From positions 1,798,001 to 1,862,000 of the forward strand of contig NZ_RAPR01000001.1 in NCBI RefSeq assembly GCF_003610235.1: a stretch of DNA of 64,000 nt, read 5' to 3'. The notes below the pieces were generated by a model. It worked only from the letters and a program-made list of their open reading frames with translations, searched no databases and had not been told where the DNA came from. The translations under genes were made by a program, and so were the position numbers. Origin of the DNA: Catellatospora citrea. Its GTDB lineage: Bacteria; Actinomycetota; Actinomycetes; Mycobacteriales; Micromonosporaceae. Shown here one piece after another: positions 34,209 through 41,386 of the stretch (positions are counted from its first letter, which is position 1; every line of letters begins with the position of its first letter).

Positions 34209-34733
34209 ATGACGAGCGTGCTGATCCTGCCCGGTTTCGAGAACTCCGGCCCGGCGCACTGGCAGACCCGGTGGGAGCAGGAGCTGGGATTCGCGCGGGT
34301 GGAGCAGGCCGACTGGTTCCATCCGCTGGTCGGCGACTGGGTCGACACGCTGGCCGCCGCGGTGGCGGCCGCGCCCGCGCCGGTGGTCCTGGTGGCGCAC
34401 AGCCTCGGCTGCGTGACCGTGGCGCACTGGGTGGCCCGCGACGGCGACACCGCCCGGGTACGCGGCGCGCTGCTGGTGGCGCCCGCCGATGTGGACACCG
34501 CGGACGTGCCCGAGCTGGTGAACTTCCGTCCGGTGCCGCTCGTGCCGCTGCCCTTCCCGAGCATCCTCGTCGCCGGCGACGACGACCCGTGGGCGGCCCT
34601 GCCCCGCAGCGAGACTTTCGCGCAGGCGTGGGGTTCCCGCCTCGTCGTGGTCCCCGGCGGCGGCCACCTGAACGCCGACTCCGGCCTCGGCTCCTGGCCC
34701 CAGGGCCAGTCCCTGCTCACCGAACTCCGCTGA
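34209..34733 (+). CDS. RBBP9/YdeN-type small alpha/beta hydrolase
   Basis: A 174-residue serine hydrolase with the compact RBBP9/YdeN layout. LILPGFENSGPAHWQTRWE is the family start, VLVAHSLGCVTVAHW near residue 62 carries the nucleophile Ser, AGDDDPW near 122 the Asp, and GGGHLNADSGLGSW near 148 the His. Last gene before a family B palindrome. Substrate unknown. Confidence 0.9.
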   Translation: MTSVLILPGFENSGPAHWQTRWEQELGFARVEQADWFHPLVGDWVDTLAAAVAAAPAPVVLVAHSLGCVTVAHWVARDGDTARVRGALLVAPADVDTADVPELVNFRPVPLVPLPFPSILVAGDDDPWAALPRSETFAQAWGSRLVVVPGGGHLNADSGLGSWPQGQSLLTELR

Positions 34734-34835
34734 CTCCGGTCCCGGCCACCGCCGACCACGACGCGCGTGCCGGACGGACCCCACCACCAGGTCGCCGAAC
34801 ACCAGACGGTGCGGCCACGGGCGGCCTTGATCGTC

Positions 34836-34896
34836 CGACTTGCCTGGCACTCGTGCGTATCTTGAGGCCGAATACCCACATGTGCCAGGCAAGTCG
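34836..34896. repeat. Palindromic element family B, copy 2
   Basis: GACTTGCCTGGCACTCGTGCG is mirrored by a partly matched arm ending CATGTGCCAGGCAAGTC. The 59-bp core (34837-34895) is the same length as the copy at 12490. It lies in the 224-bp space between the convergent hydrolase and TetR genes; the rest of that space shows no further feature. Confidence 0.8.
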
Positions 34897-34957
34897 AGTG
34901 ACCTTGGTGTGGGACGGACCGGGTCGGCGGGTGGACCGGGTCGGCCGGTGGGCCCGG

Positions 34958-35599
34958 TCAGGGGGTGCGCCAGCGCCAGTTGAGTTCGGCGGCGGTCGGG
35001 GCGGGGCCGGGCAGCGCATTGCGGACGGGGTCGGCGGCGAGGCCGTCGAGCAGCAGGGCGAGGTGCCGGGCGCGCAGTTCGCGGGTACGCGCCGGCTCGG
35101 GCACCCGCACCGCGGCGCAGCTCTCCAGCAGTAGCGTGACGTCCGCGAGCACGGCGTCGGGGCGCAGGCTGCCGTCGTCGAGCGCCCGCTGCACGAGTTG
35201 CGCCACCAGCTCGCCGGAGCGGCGGGCCGTCGCGCTCATCTCGGGGGTGGGCGTGAAGGTCCCGGCCAGGTGCACGGTCAGCGAGTGCACGTCGGCGTCG
35301 ACGATCTCCCGCAGGAAGCCGGTCAGGCCGCGCCACGGGTCCGGTTCGGCGAGCGCCGCCTGGGCCTGGGCCGTGAACAGCAGCAGCCCGTCGTGGCACA
35401 GCCGGCGCAGCAGCTCCTCCTTGCCGCTGTAGCGGCGGTAGAGCGCGCTGATGCCGACCCCCGCGCGTTCGGCCACGGCCGCGATGGGGGCCTTCGGATC
35501 GGCGAGGAACACCTCCCGGGCCGCGTCGAGGATGACCGTGTCGTTGCGGGCCGCCTGCTGCTTGCGGCCCGACAGCGGGGCCGCGTTCGTCTCCGTCAC
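34958..35599 (-). CDS. TetR family transcriptional regulator
   Basis: A 213-residue regulator. The N-terminal helix-turn-helix (residues 15-62) reads VILDAAREVFLADPKAPIAA, then VAERAGVGISALYRRYSGKEELLRRL. The C-terminal ligand domain is variable. GTG 35599 follows the family start; two matching palindromes lie directly upstream. It is divergent from the TIGR03086-type gene, which is its probable target. Confidence 0.93.
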   Translation of the reverse strand: MTETNAAPLSGRKQQAARNDTVILDAAREVFLADPKAPIAAVAERAGVGISALYRRYSGKEELLRRLCHDGLLLFTAQAQAALAEPDPWRGLTGFLREIVDADVHSLTVHLAGTFTPTPEMSATARRSGELVAQLVQRALDDGSLRPDAVLADVTLLLESCAAVRVPEPARTRELRARHLALLLDGLAADPVRNALPGPAPTAAELNWRWRTP

Positions 35600-35616
35600 C
35601 GGTTCAGGATAACAGT

Positions 35617-35664
35617 GGAACGGATCGTTCCGCTCTGCTATGCTGAAACGGAACGAGGCATTCC
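35617..35664. promoter_or_regulatory. Two tandem TetR operators
   Basis: GGAACGGATCGTTCC (35617-35631) is a perfect 6+3+6 palindrome. GGAACGAGGCATTCC (35650-35664) differs by one arm base. Their centres are 33 bp apart, between the TetR start (35599) and the divergent ATG (35697). Autoregulation and control of the neighbour are inferred. Confidence 0.7.
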
Positions 35665-35696
35665 GTTCCGGAACTGCCGAGACGAAGGGCGGAGCC

Positions 35697-36302
35697 ATGA
35701 CCACCATCACCGGCACGAACGCGATCACCCTGCTCGGCGCGGCGCACACCGCGCTGCGGACGGCCGTGGCGGGGATCCCGGCCGACGGCTGGGACCTGCC
35801 GACGCCCTGCGAGCACTGGAACGTCACCCAGGTGCTGCAGCACGCGACCGGCGACCAGATCGGCTTCGCCGCGGCCATCACCGGCGGCCCGTGGCCGAGC
35901 GAGGACCCGTTCCAGCCCTCCGGCCGCATCGACGGCGACGCCGCCGCCCTGCTGGAGCAGGCCCTCACCGCGTCGGCGGCAGCCTTCGCGACCGTCGACG
36001 CCGACGCCGAGCAGGTGCCTGTGCCGCTGCCGCAGGGCCCGCTGCCGCTCTGGGTCGCCGCCGGCGCGTGCGCGCTCGACGCCGCGGTGCACGCCTGGGA
36101 CATCGCCGCCGCCACCGGCCGGCCCTCGCCGCTCACCGCACCGGACGCCGAGCAGCTGCTCACGGTGGCGAAGCAGATCGTCGAGCCGCTGCGCGCCTAC
36201 GGGGCATACGCCCCCGAGCTGCCCATGCCCACCGACGCCGACCCGACCGCGGCCCTGCTCGCCTACCTGGGCCGCCGCCCCGAGTGGACGCCGCAGGCCT
36301 GA
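35697..36302 (+). CDS. TIGR03086/maleylpyruvate-isomerase-like metal-binding protein
   Basis: A 201-residue DinB-like helical protein of the mycothiol-dependent maleylpyruvate isomerase family. TPCEHWNVTQVLQHATGD near residues 36-53 and the later AAVHAWDIAAATG near 128-140 provide the usual His ligands of the metal site. An upstream ATG (35640) lies inside the operator region and is rejected. Role in mycothiol-dependent detoxification is typical of the family but unproven here. Confidence 0.85.
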   Translation: MTTITGTNAITLLGAAHTALRTAVAGIPADGWDLPTPCEHWNVTQVLQHATGDQIGFAAAITGGPWPSEDPFQPSGRIDGDAAALLEQALTASAAAFATVDADAEQVPVPLPQGPLPLWVAAGACALDAAVHAWDIAAATGRPSPLTAPDAEQLLTVAKQIVEPLRAYGAYAPELPMPTDADPTAALLAYLGRRPEWTPQA

Positions 36303-36316
36303 CCCGCACCCCTCCC

Positions 36317-36377
36317 GCAACTCTTAAACAGTCGCGGCCACCGCCCGTGCCGGTAGCCGCGACTCTTTAAGAGTTGC
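36317..36377. repeat. Palindromic element family A, copy 2; likely bidirectional terminator
   Basis: CAACTCTTAAACAGTCGCGGC and GCCGCGACTCTTTAAGAGTTG frame an inner variable stem. The 59-bp core (36318-36376) has exactly the length of the copy at 3251-3309. It lies between convergent genes (TIGR03086-type and TspO). Confidence 0.85.
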
Positions 36378-36419
36378 GGCCCGGGGGGACCCCGGGGGTG
36401 GTTCCGGGGGCGGCGTCGT

Positions 36420-36902
36420 TTAGTTGAGGTGCCAGATGGTGAAGTTGAGGGCGGCTGCGAAGGTGACCCAGAGCCAGTAGGGGATCAGCAGCCAGGCCGC
36501 CACCGTCGAGATGCGGCGGAACAGCAGCACGGTGACGCCGATGGCCAGCCACAGTGCCACGATGTCGGCGAACGCCAGGCCGCGTTGGCCCAGGCCGAAG
36601 AACAGCGGCGTCCAGATCGCGTTGAGGACCAGCTGCGCGGCGTACGCCCCCAGGGCCGGTCCCCAGCCGGCCCGCCGCCAGACCAGCCAGCCCGCCACCG
36701 CGATCATCGCGTAGAGCACCGTCCAGACCGGTCCGAACAGCCACGACGGCGGCGCCCAGCCGGGGCGGACCAGGGCCGCGTAGTCGTCGGCGGGTCGTGC
36801 CACCGCCAGCCCGCCGACCAGCGCCACCACGAGCACCGCCGCGAAGAAGCCGGCCAGCGCCCACCACTGTGCCGCCGGACGTCGTGCCAGGTGAACGGTC
36901 AT
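36420..36902 (-). CDS. TspO/MBR family tryptophan-rich sensory (translocator) protein
   Basis: A 160-residue protein with five predicted helices. Family motifs are RPGWAPPSWLFGPVWTVLYA near residue 45, AQLVLNAIWTPLFFGLGQRG near 88 and LLIPYWLWVTFAAALNFTIW at the C-terminus. TspO proteins bind porphyrins and related tetrapyrroles and influence their transport or breakdown. A copy of the proposed IclR motif lies 30 bp from its start, tying it to the regulon that includes the chlorophyll-type enzyme operon. Confidence 0.93.
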   Translation of the reverse strand: MTVHLARRPAAQWWALAGFFAAVLVVALVGGLAVARPADDYAALVRPGWAPPSWLFGPVWTVLYAMIAVAGWLVWRRAGWGPALGAYAAQLVLNAIWTPLFFGLGQRGLAFADIVALWLAIGVTVLLFRRISTVAAWLLIPYWLWVTFAAALNFTIWHLN

Positions 36903-36932
36903 GACTCTGCTATAGCCGAACCGACCGGCAGG

Positions 36933-36946
36933 GAAACGGCGTTTCG
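36933..36946. promoter_or_regulatory. Proposed IclR operator 5 (TspO / small hydrolase)
   Basis: GAAACGGCGTTTCG matches 12 of 14 positions of the 871-884 core and is itself nearly palindromic. It lies between the divergent TspO (start 36902) and hydrolase (37013) genes. Confidence 0.6.
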
Positions 36947-37012
36947 CGATGTTGCGTCGATTCGCGGATCGGTGCCGCGCGCGGCGTCGGGGCGGCCTGT
37001 CAGGATGGGCGG

Positions 37013-37579
37013 ATGGCCCACGTCCTGCTGTTCCACTCCGTCATCGGGCTGCGCCCGGCCGTGCTGACCGCCGCCGAGCGTCTGCGGGCCGCGGGGCACA
37101 CCGTGCTGACGCCCGACCTGTTCGACGGCGTCGTGGTGGACACCGTAGACGAGGGCTTCGCGCTGCTCAACGAGATCGGCCCGGAGGTGGTGCAGCAGCG
37201 CGCCCGGCAGGCGGCGGCGCACCTGCCCGGGGGCGGCGTGCTGGCCGGGCTGTCCATGGGCGCGAGTTTCGCGCAGGCCATCGCCGAGCGTGAGCCGCGG
37301 GTGGGCGGCCTGCTCCTGCTGCACGGCACCGCGGGCTCGCCCCGCCGGATGCCGTCCGGCCTGGACGCCCAGCTGCACATCGCGCAGCGCGACGAGTACG
37401 AGTCGGCCGACGCGATCATGGCGTGGGAGATGGCGATGGCGCGGCTGGGCACGCACCCGGAGGTGTTCACGTACGCGGGCGGGCACCTGTTCACCGATGA
37501 CGCCTCGCCCGACTACGACGCCGCGTCCAGCGAGCTGACCTGGGAACGCTGCCTGCGTTTCCTGGCCGCGCTGAGCTGA
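37013..37579 (+). CDS. Dienelactone-hydrolase-family alpha/beta hydrolase
   Basis: A 188-residue hydrolase beginning VLLFHSVIGLRPAV. The nucleophile elbow GLSMGASFAQAIA near residue 80 has Ser where classical dienelactone hydrolases have Cys. The third-strand Asp and GGHLFTDDASPDYD near 160 provide the rest of the triad. It ends five bases before the Dabb gene on the other strand. Confidence 0.88.
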   Translation: MAHVLLFHSVIGLRPAVLTAAERLRAAGHTVLTPDLFDGVVVDTVDEGFALLNEIGPEVVQQRARQAAAHLPGGGVLAGLSMGASFAQAIAEREPRVGGLLLLHGTAGSPRRMPSGLDAQLHIAQRDEYESADAIMAWEMAMARLGTHPEVFTYAGGHLFTDDASPDYDAASSELTWERCLRFLAALS

Positions 37580-37584
37580 GCCCG

Positions 37585-37866
37585 TCAGTTGCCGTAGTCG
37601 ACGACCACCCGCGCGGCCAGCCGCGGGCGCAGCCACTGCGCCAGCTCCAGGTGCGCCGGGTGTTCCTGGTATCCGCGCAGGTCGGCCTCGTCCTCGTGGG
37701 TCGTGATCAGGCACAGGTGCGCCGAGACCGGGGTGTGCAACTCGTCCAGGTGCGCCTGGAGCGTGCGGACCTGCGGAACAGCCCCGACCAGCCCTTCCAA
37801 AAGATCCTTCGCCTTGGCAGCATCGTCTACGTCGGTGAACGTCATCAGCACCACGTGAGAAAGCAT
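37585..37866 (-). CDS. Dabb (stress-response A/B barrel) domain protein
   Basis: A 93-residue ferredoxin-like barrel: LSHVVLMTFTDVDDAAKAKD at the start and LITTHEDEADLRGYQEHPAHLE near residue 55. Such proteins are small dimeric enzymes or stress proteins, some acting as cyclases or dehydratases. ATG 37866 has GGAGG five bases upstream. The site at 37919 lies between it and the nitrilase gene. Confidence 0.88.
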   Translation of the reverse strand: MLSHVVLMTFTDVDDAAKAKDLLEGLVGAVPQVRTLQAHLDELHTPVSAHLCLITTHEDEADLRGYQEHPAHLELAQWLRPRLAARVVVDYGN

Positions 37867-37918
37867 CACGACCTCCGGTCGACCCCTGTTGTAAACGCCC
37901 CCGCGAGTGTAGTTTCGG

Positions 37919-37932
37919 GAAACAGCGTTTCG
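37919..37932. promoter_or_regulatory. Proposed IclR operator 6 (chlorophyll-type operon)
   Basis: GAAACAGCGTTTCG matches 11 of 14 positions of the 871-884 core, with an additional GTTTC at 37912. It is 22 bp upstream of the nitrilase start and 52 bp from the divergent Dabb start. Confidence 0.6.
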
Positions 37933-37954
37933 CTAGGGGAACCGGAGACACCAC

Positions 37955-39610
37955 ATGGCTCCAGTACGGGTTGCCGCGGTGCAGCTCGCGGCGTCGCAGG
38001 ACGTCGACGCCAATCTCGCCGCCTGCCTGCGCCTGATCGACGAGGCCGCCGCACAGGGGGCGCAGCTGGTCGTCCTGCCCGAGTTCTGCAACCACCTGTC
38101 CTACTACGCCGACCGGGCCGAGGCGCACCGCATCGCCACCCGGCCAGGTGACCCGTTCCTGAGCGCCGTCGCCGAGCGCGCCCGCAAGCACAGGGCGTAC
38201 GTGAAGATCAACGTCACGCACGCGCACCCGGACGGGCGCACCGGCGGCACGAACTTCATGTTCGGCCCGGACGGCGCGGTGCTCGGCCAGTGCGACAAGC
38301 AGACGCTGATGGGCGCGGAGAACGACCACCTCGACCCGGCCGGCGAGGTCGGGCCGGTGCTGGACACCCCGCTCGGCCGCCTCGGCATGTACGCCTGCAT
38401 GGAGGGCGTCATCAACGAGGTCGCCCGCGGGCTCGCGCTGCGCGGCGCGCAGGTACTGCTGAACAGCCTCAACTCGTTCGCCACCGACGAGGCGAGCCTG
38501 CACATCCCGGTCCGCGCCGCCGAGAACAAGGTATGGGTCGTCGCCGCCAACAAGGTCGGCCCCCTGCTGCCCGAGGAGCACCTGCCCCGGCTCAGCGCCG
38601 CACTCGGCGTGCCCGCCGAGTGGCTGCACGGCGCGGGCGAGAGCCAGATCGTCGCCCCCGACGGCACGGTGGTGGCCAAGGGGCCGCGCACCGGCGAGGC
38701 CGTCGTGATCGCCGACATCGACCCGTCGCTCGCCGACGACAAGCGCCGCCCCGACGGCACCGACATCTTCGCCGCCCGCCGCCCGGAGCTATACGCCCCC
38801 ATCGCCGCCCCGCCGACCGGCCGCCGCCACGGATCCGGCGCGGAAACGCTGCCCGTCGCCGTCGTCCGCGGCGACACCGCGACCGTGGTCCGCGAGACCG
38901 CCCGCGCCGCCGCCGCCGGCGCCCGCCTCATCGTCACCACCGAGACCGACCCGACCCTGCTCGCCGCCGCCCTCGACGGCACCAACGCCCACGCAGTCAC
39001 GGCAACCCCAACCGGCCCAATCCTCGTCGACGCCAACGGCGAACTCGCCCACCAACCCGTCCTCCACCCCCTCGATCACGACGATCTTGCGCGAACTGTT
39101 GCCGATACGCCGGAAACGCCCGTGTCATCCCCACAGTCCACGCAAGATCGTCGCGGCGAGGAGGGGGCGGTGCGGGTCGTGGGGTTGCCGTGGGGGCGGC
39201 TGGCCATGGTTGCCGGGGTGGACTCGATCTTTCCTGAGGTGTTTCGGTTGGCGGCGCTCGCTGATGCCGATGTGGTGGCGGTGGCGTTCGAGGCTGTGGA
39301 GCAGTGGGAGTTGAGTCTCGGGTTGGCGGAGCGGGCGGCGGAGAACCGGCTCAATGTCATCGCGGTGGCGCCGGTCGAGCAGGACAGTGCGGTGTTCGCG
39401 TTGTCGCCCGACTTCACGTTGTGGACCGCTTGGCAGGGGCCCTTCACGGGGCGGATCAGCCATCCGGTCGTCACCACCGTGCCCGCCGGACAGGTGTCCG
39501 GGCGGGCTGACGTCGCACCGGCGCAGGCCGCCAACCGGCAGGTGTCGCGGCAGACGGACCTCGTCGACGGCCGCCCCTGGCGGCTCGTGCAAGCCCTCAC
39601 AGAAAGGTAG
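37955..39610 (+). CDS. Tandem nitrilase-superfamily protein (active N-half, degenerate C-half)
   Basis: A 551-residue carbon-nitrogen hydrolase. In the N-terminal half the catalytic triad is visible: Glu in VVLPEFCNH near residue 43, Lys in GQCDKQTLMG near 113 and Cys in GMYACMEGVINE near 148. The C-terminal half (about 400-500) repeats the fold (VVGLPWGRLAMVAGVDSIFPEVFRLAAL) with Asp-Ser in place of the Cys, so it is probably inactive. The halves are joined by residues 376-399, encoded by a 71-bp family C palindrome, and codon use flips from C-rich to G-rich there. First gene of the operon. Amidase or nitrilase activity on a pyrrole-ring fragment is possible. Confidence 0.85.
   Translation: MAPVRVAAVQLAASQDVDANLAACLRLIDEAAAQGAQLVVLPEFCNHLSYYADRAEAHRIATRPGDPFLSAVAERARKHRAYVKINVTHAHPDGRTGGTNFMFGPDGAVLGQCDKQTLMGAENDHLDPAGEVGPVLDTPLGRLGMYACMEGVINEVARGLALRGAQVLLNSLNSFATDEASLHIPVRAAENKVWVVAANKVGPLLPEEHLPRLSAALGVPAEWLHGAGESQIVAPDGTVVAKGPRTGEAVVIADIDPSLADDKRRPDGTDIFAARRPELYAPIAAPPTGRRHGSGAETLPVAVVRGDTATVVRETARAAAAGARLIVTTETDPTLLAAALDGTNAHAVTATPTGPILVDANGELAHQPVLHPLDHDDLARTVADTPETPVSSPQSTQDRRGEEGAVRVVGLPWGRLAMVAGVDSIFPEVFRLAALADADVVAVAFEAVEQWELSLGLAERAAENRLNVIAVAPVEQDSAVFALSPDFTLWTAWQGPFTGRISHPVVTTVPAGQVSGRADVAPAQAANRQVSRQTDLVDGRPWRLVQALTER
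39081..39151. repeat. Palindromic element family C, copy inside the nitrilase gene
   Basis: ACGATCTTGCGCGAACTGT at one end is mirrored by ACAGTCCACGCAAGATCGT at the other. The 71-bp segment has the same length as the intergenic copy at 46538-46608 and lies in the opposite orientation. It is translated in frame as the linker between the two nitrilase halves. Confidence 0.78.
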
Positions 39611-39617
39611 ACCGCCA

Positions 39618-40418
39618 GTGGCCGAGACCCTGCGGCACGTCGAGGACATGGTGGACAACTCCCCCGCCGTCGACGTGCACGAGACGTTCCACCTGTACCA
39701 GGAGCTGCTGGCCGAACTGAAGGCGAAGATCGACGCCCGGTTCGAGCTGCAGCGTGACCCGTCCACCCTGGAGCTGGAGTCGTACGGGCAGTACCCGGAC
39801 GGGCCCGGCGGCTCGCTGGCCGCGTACAGCGGGCCCGAGGTCGACTGGATGGTGCACTCCTGGCTGGGCAACCCGTCGGCGAGCTTCGCCAACCTGCACC
39901 TGACCGTGTGGCTGGGCCCGCAGGTCAAGGTGCCGCACCTGGGCCTGGCCCTGCTGGTATGGCCGGAGGGCTGGTTCTACCTCGACTCCGTGCCCCGGGT
40001 GAACCTGATCTCCGACGGCGCGTACTACGACAGCTACTACGCCCCGCTCGACGCCGACTGGCTGGCCCACCGCGCCGACCCCGAGTTCGAGTACTTCGTC
40101 AGCCGGGCCGGCTTCATCCGCGCCAGCCTGAGCCCGACGGCGTACTGCTACTCGTTCGGCCGCAGCGCCCGCAACCTCGACATCGTCCGCAAGCTCACCC
40201 ACGAACACGTGGACCGCTGGCTGCGCTGGGTCGACGAGGCCCCGCCGGTGCCGGAGCACGAGCGCGCCGCGCTGGCCGAGACCGACCTGCGTATGCGCCG
40301 CAACATCGCCGAGCGCGACCCGGCCAACGTGATGGGTGTGCGCTTCTTCGGCCAGGAGACCACGGACAAGCTGGTCCGCGGCCTGTGGGGCGGCGACCGG
40401 AAGTCGGCCCGGCCGTGA
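39618..40418 (+). CDS. Red chlorophyll catabolite reductase-like (bilin reductase superfamily) protein
   Basis: A 266-residue cytosolic protein. It resembles plant red chlorophyll catabolite reductase along its length: PHLGLALLVWPEGWFYLDSV near residue 112, AYYDSYYAPLDADW near 140, GFIRASLSPTAYCYS near 172, and a C-terminal MRRNIAERDPANVMGVRFFG near 230 matching the RR...FG.E end of the plant protein. Family members bind linear tetrapyrroles and reduce them with ferredoxin. GTG 39618 follows the nitrilase stop by seven bases. This is recognised by eye from recalled plant sequences; a profile search should confirm it. Confidence 0.72.
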   Translation: MAETLRHVEDMVDNSPAVDVHETFHLYQELLAELKAKIDARFELQRDPSTLELESYGQYPDGPGGSLAAYSGPEVDWMVHSWLGNPSASFANLHLTVWLGPQVKVPHLGLALLVWPEGWFYLDSVPRVNLISDGAYYDSYYAPLDADWLAHRADPEFEYFVSRAGFIRASLSPTAYCYSFGRSARNLDIVRKLTHEHVDRWLRWVDEAPPVPEHERAALAETDLRMRRNIAERDPANVMGVRFFGQETTDKLVRGLWGGDRKSARP

Positions 40419-41383
40419 AGGTGATCCGCTCCGTCTGGTGGGCCGCGACGATCCCGGGCCACCAGGCCCCGTTCGACACCGCGCACCTGCGCGTCTACTA
40501 CCCGGCACGGCCGGACGGCTCGGATCGCGAACGCCTGTCCGGCGTGATGGCGGCCGACGCGGACGGCGCCCCGTACCCGGTGGCGGTGATCGTGTCCGGG
40601 GTGAACGTGGGCCAGGAGGCATACCGCTGGCTGGCGGTGCGGCTGGCCGAGCAGGGCGTCGTCGCGGTGACCTACGACTGGGTCGGCACGCTGTTCGGCG
40701 GCCTGCACGGCATCACGCCGGGCGTGGACCTCGACGCGGCCCGGCCCGACGGCTACGGCAAGCGGCCCACCACACCCTCGCTCCGTCCGGTGCTCGACGC
40801 CCTCGCGGCGATGACGGGACCGGTCGCCGGGCTGCTCGACCTGAACCGGGTCGCCCTGATCGGACACTCGGCGGGCGGCACGGTCGCGCTCCAGTCCGCG
40901 CGGTTCGTGCCGGAGGTCAAGGCCGTGGCGACCTACGGCGCGCACACCATGGTCGCCACGATGCTGGGCTGGCCCGCGGGCACCGTGCTGCCGGCCCAGG
41001 CCGACTGCCCGGTGCTGCTGGTCGCGGGCGCCAACGACGGCGTCATCAACGGCTCGGCCGACCGCTACGGCGAGGACGCGGCCACCCGCCGCGACCCGAT
41101 CACCCGGACCTTCGACGAGGCGCTGCCCGACCGCGGCGGGGACAACGCGCTGGTGCGCCTGGCCGGGGCGAACCACTTCGCGATCGTGCACCCGGTCGAC
41201 CACACCGCCGCGCGCGCGTTCCTCGACCAGCCCGCCGACGGCGACCCGTCGGCCCACCGCGACCTGCTGGCCGACCTGCTCGGCACGTTCTGCCGGATGC
41301 ACCTGACCGGCGACCAGGCGTCGTATACCGAATGGGACAAACTCGCCGGCCACGGCGGCGTCGCGTCGATCCAGCGGAGGTAA
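40415..41383 (+). CDS. Chlorophyllase-like/dienelactone-hydrolase-type alpha/beta hydrolase
   Basis: A 322-residue serine hydrolase. VAVIVSGVNVGQEAYRWLAV near residue 46 precedes VAVTYDWVGT, as in chlorophyllase and PET-hydrolase-like proteins. The elbow is LIGHSAGGTVALQSA near 148, an Asp lies in AGANDGVING near 205, and His in GANHFAIVHP near 252. No signal peptide, so it acts inside the cell. It overlaps the reductase by 4 bp and precedes the Rieske gene by three bases. Ester removal from a tetrapyrrole side chain is the context-based guess. Confidence 0.75.
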   Translation: MKVIRSVWWAATIPGHQAPFDTAHLRVYYPARPDGSDRERLSGVMAADADGAPYPVAVIVSGVNVGQEAYRWLAVRLAEQGVVAVTYDWVGTLFGGLHGITPGVDLDAARPDGYGKRPTTPSLRPVLDALAAMTGPVAGLLDLNRVALIGHSAGGTVALQSARFVPEVKAVATYGAHTMVATMLGWPAGTVLPAQADCPVLLVAGANDGVINGSADRYGEDAATRRDPITRTFDEALPDRGGDNALVRLAGANHFAIVHPVDHTAARAFLDQPADGDPSAHRDLLADLLGTFCRMHLTGDQASYTEWDKLAGHGGVASIQRR

Positions 41384-41386
41384 GCC

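Noticed and set aside
35640..35696. ATG 35640 as start of the TIGR03086-type gene
   Set aside because: It would put one TetR operator inside the coding region; ATG 35697 fits the family start.
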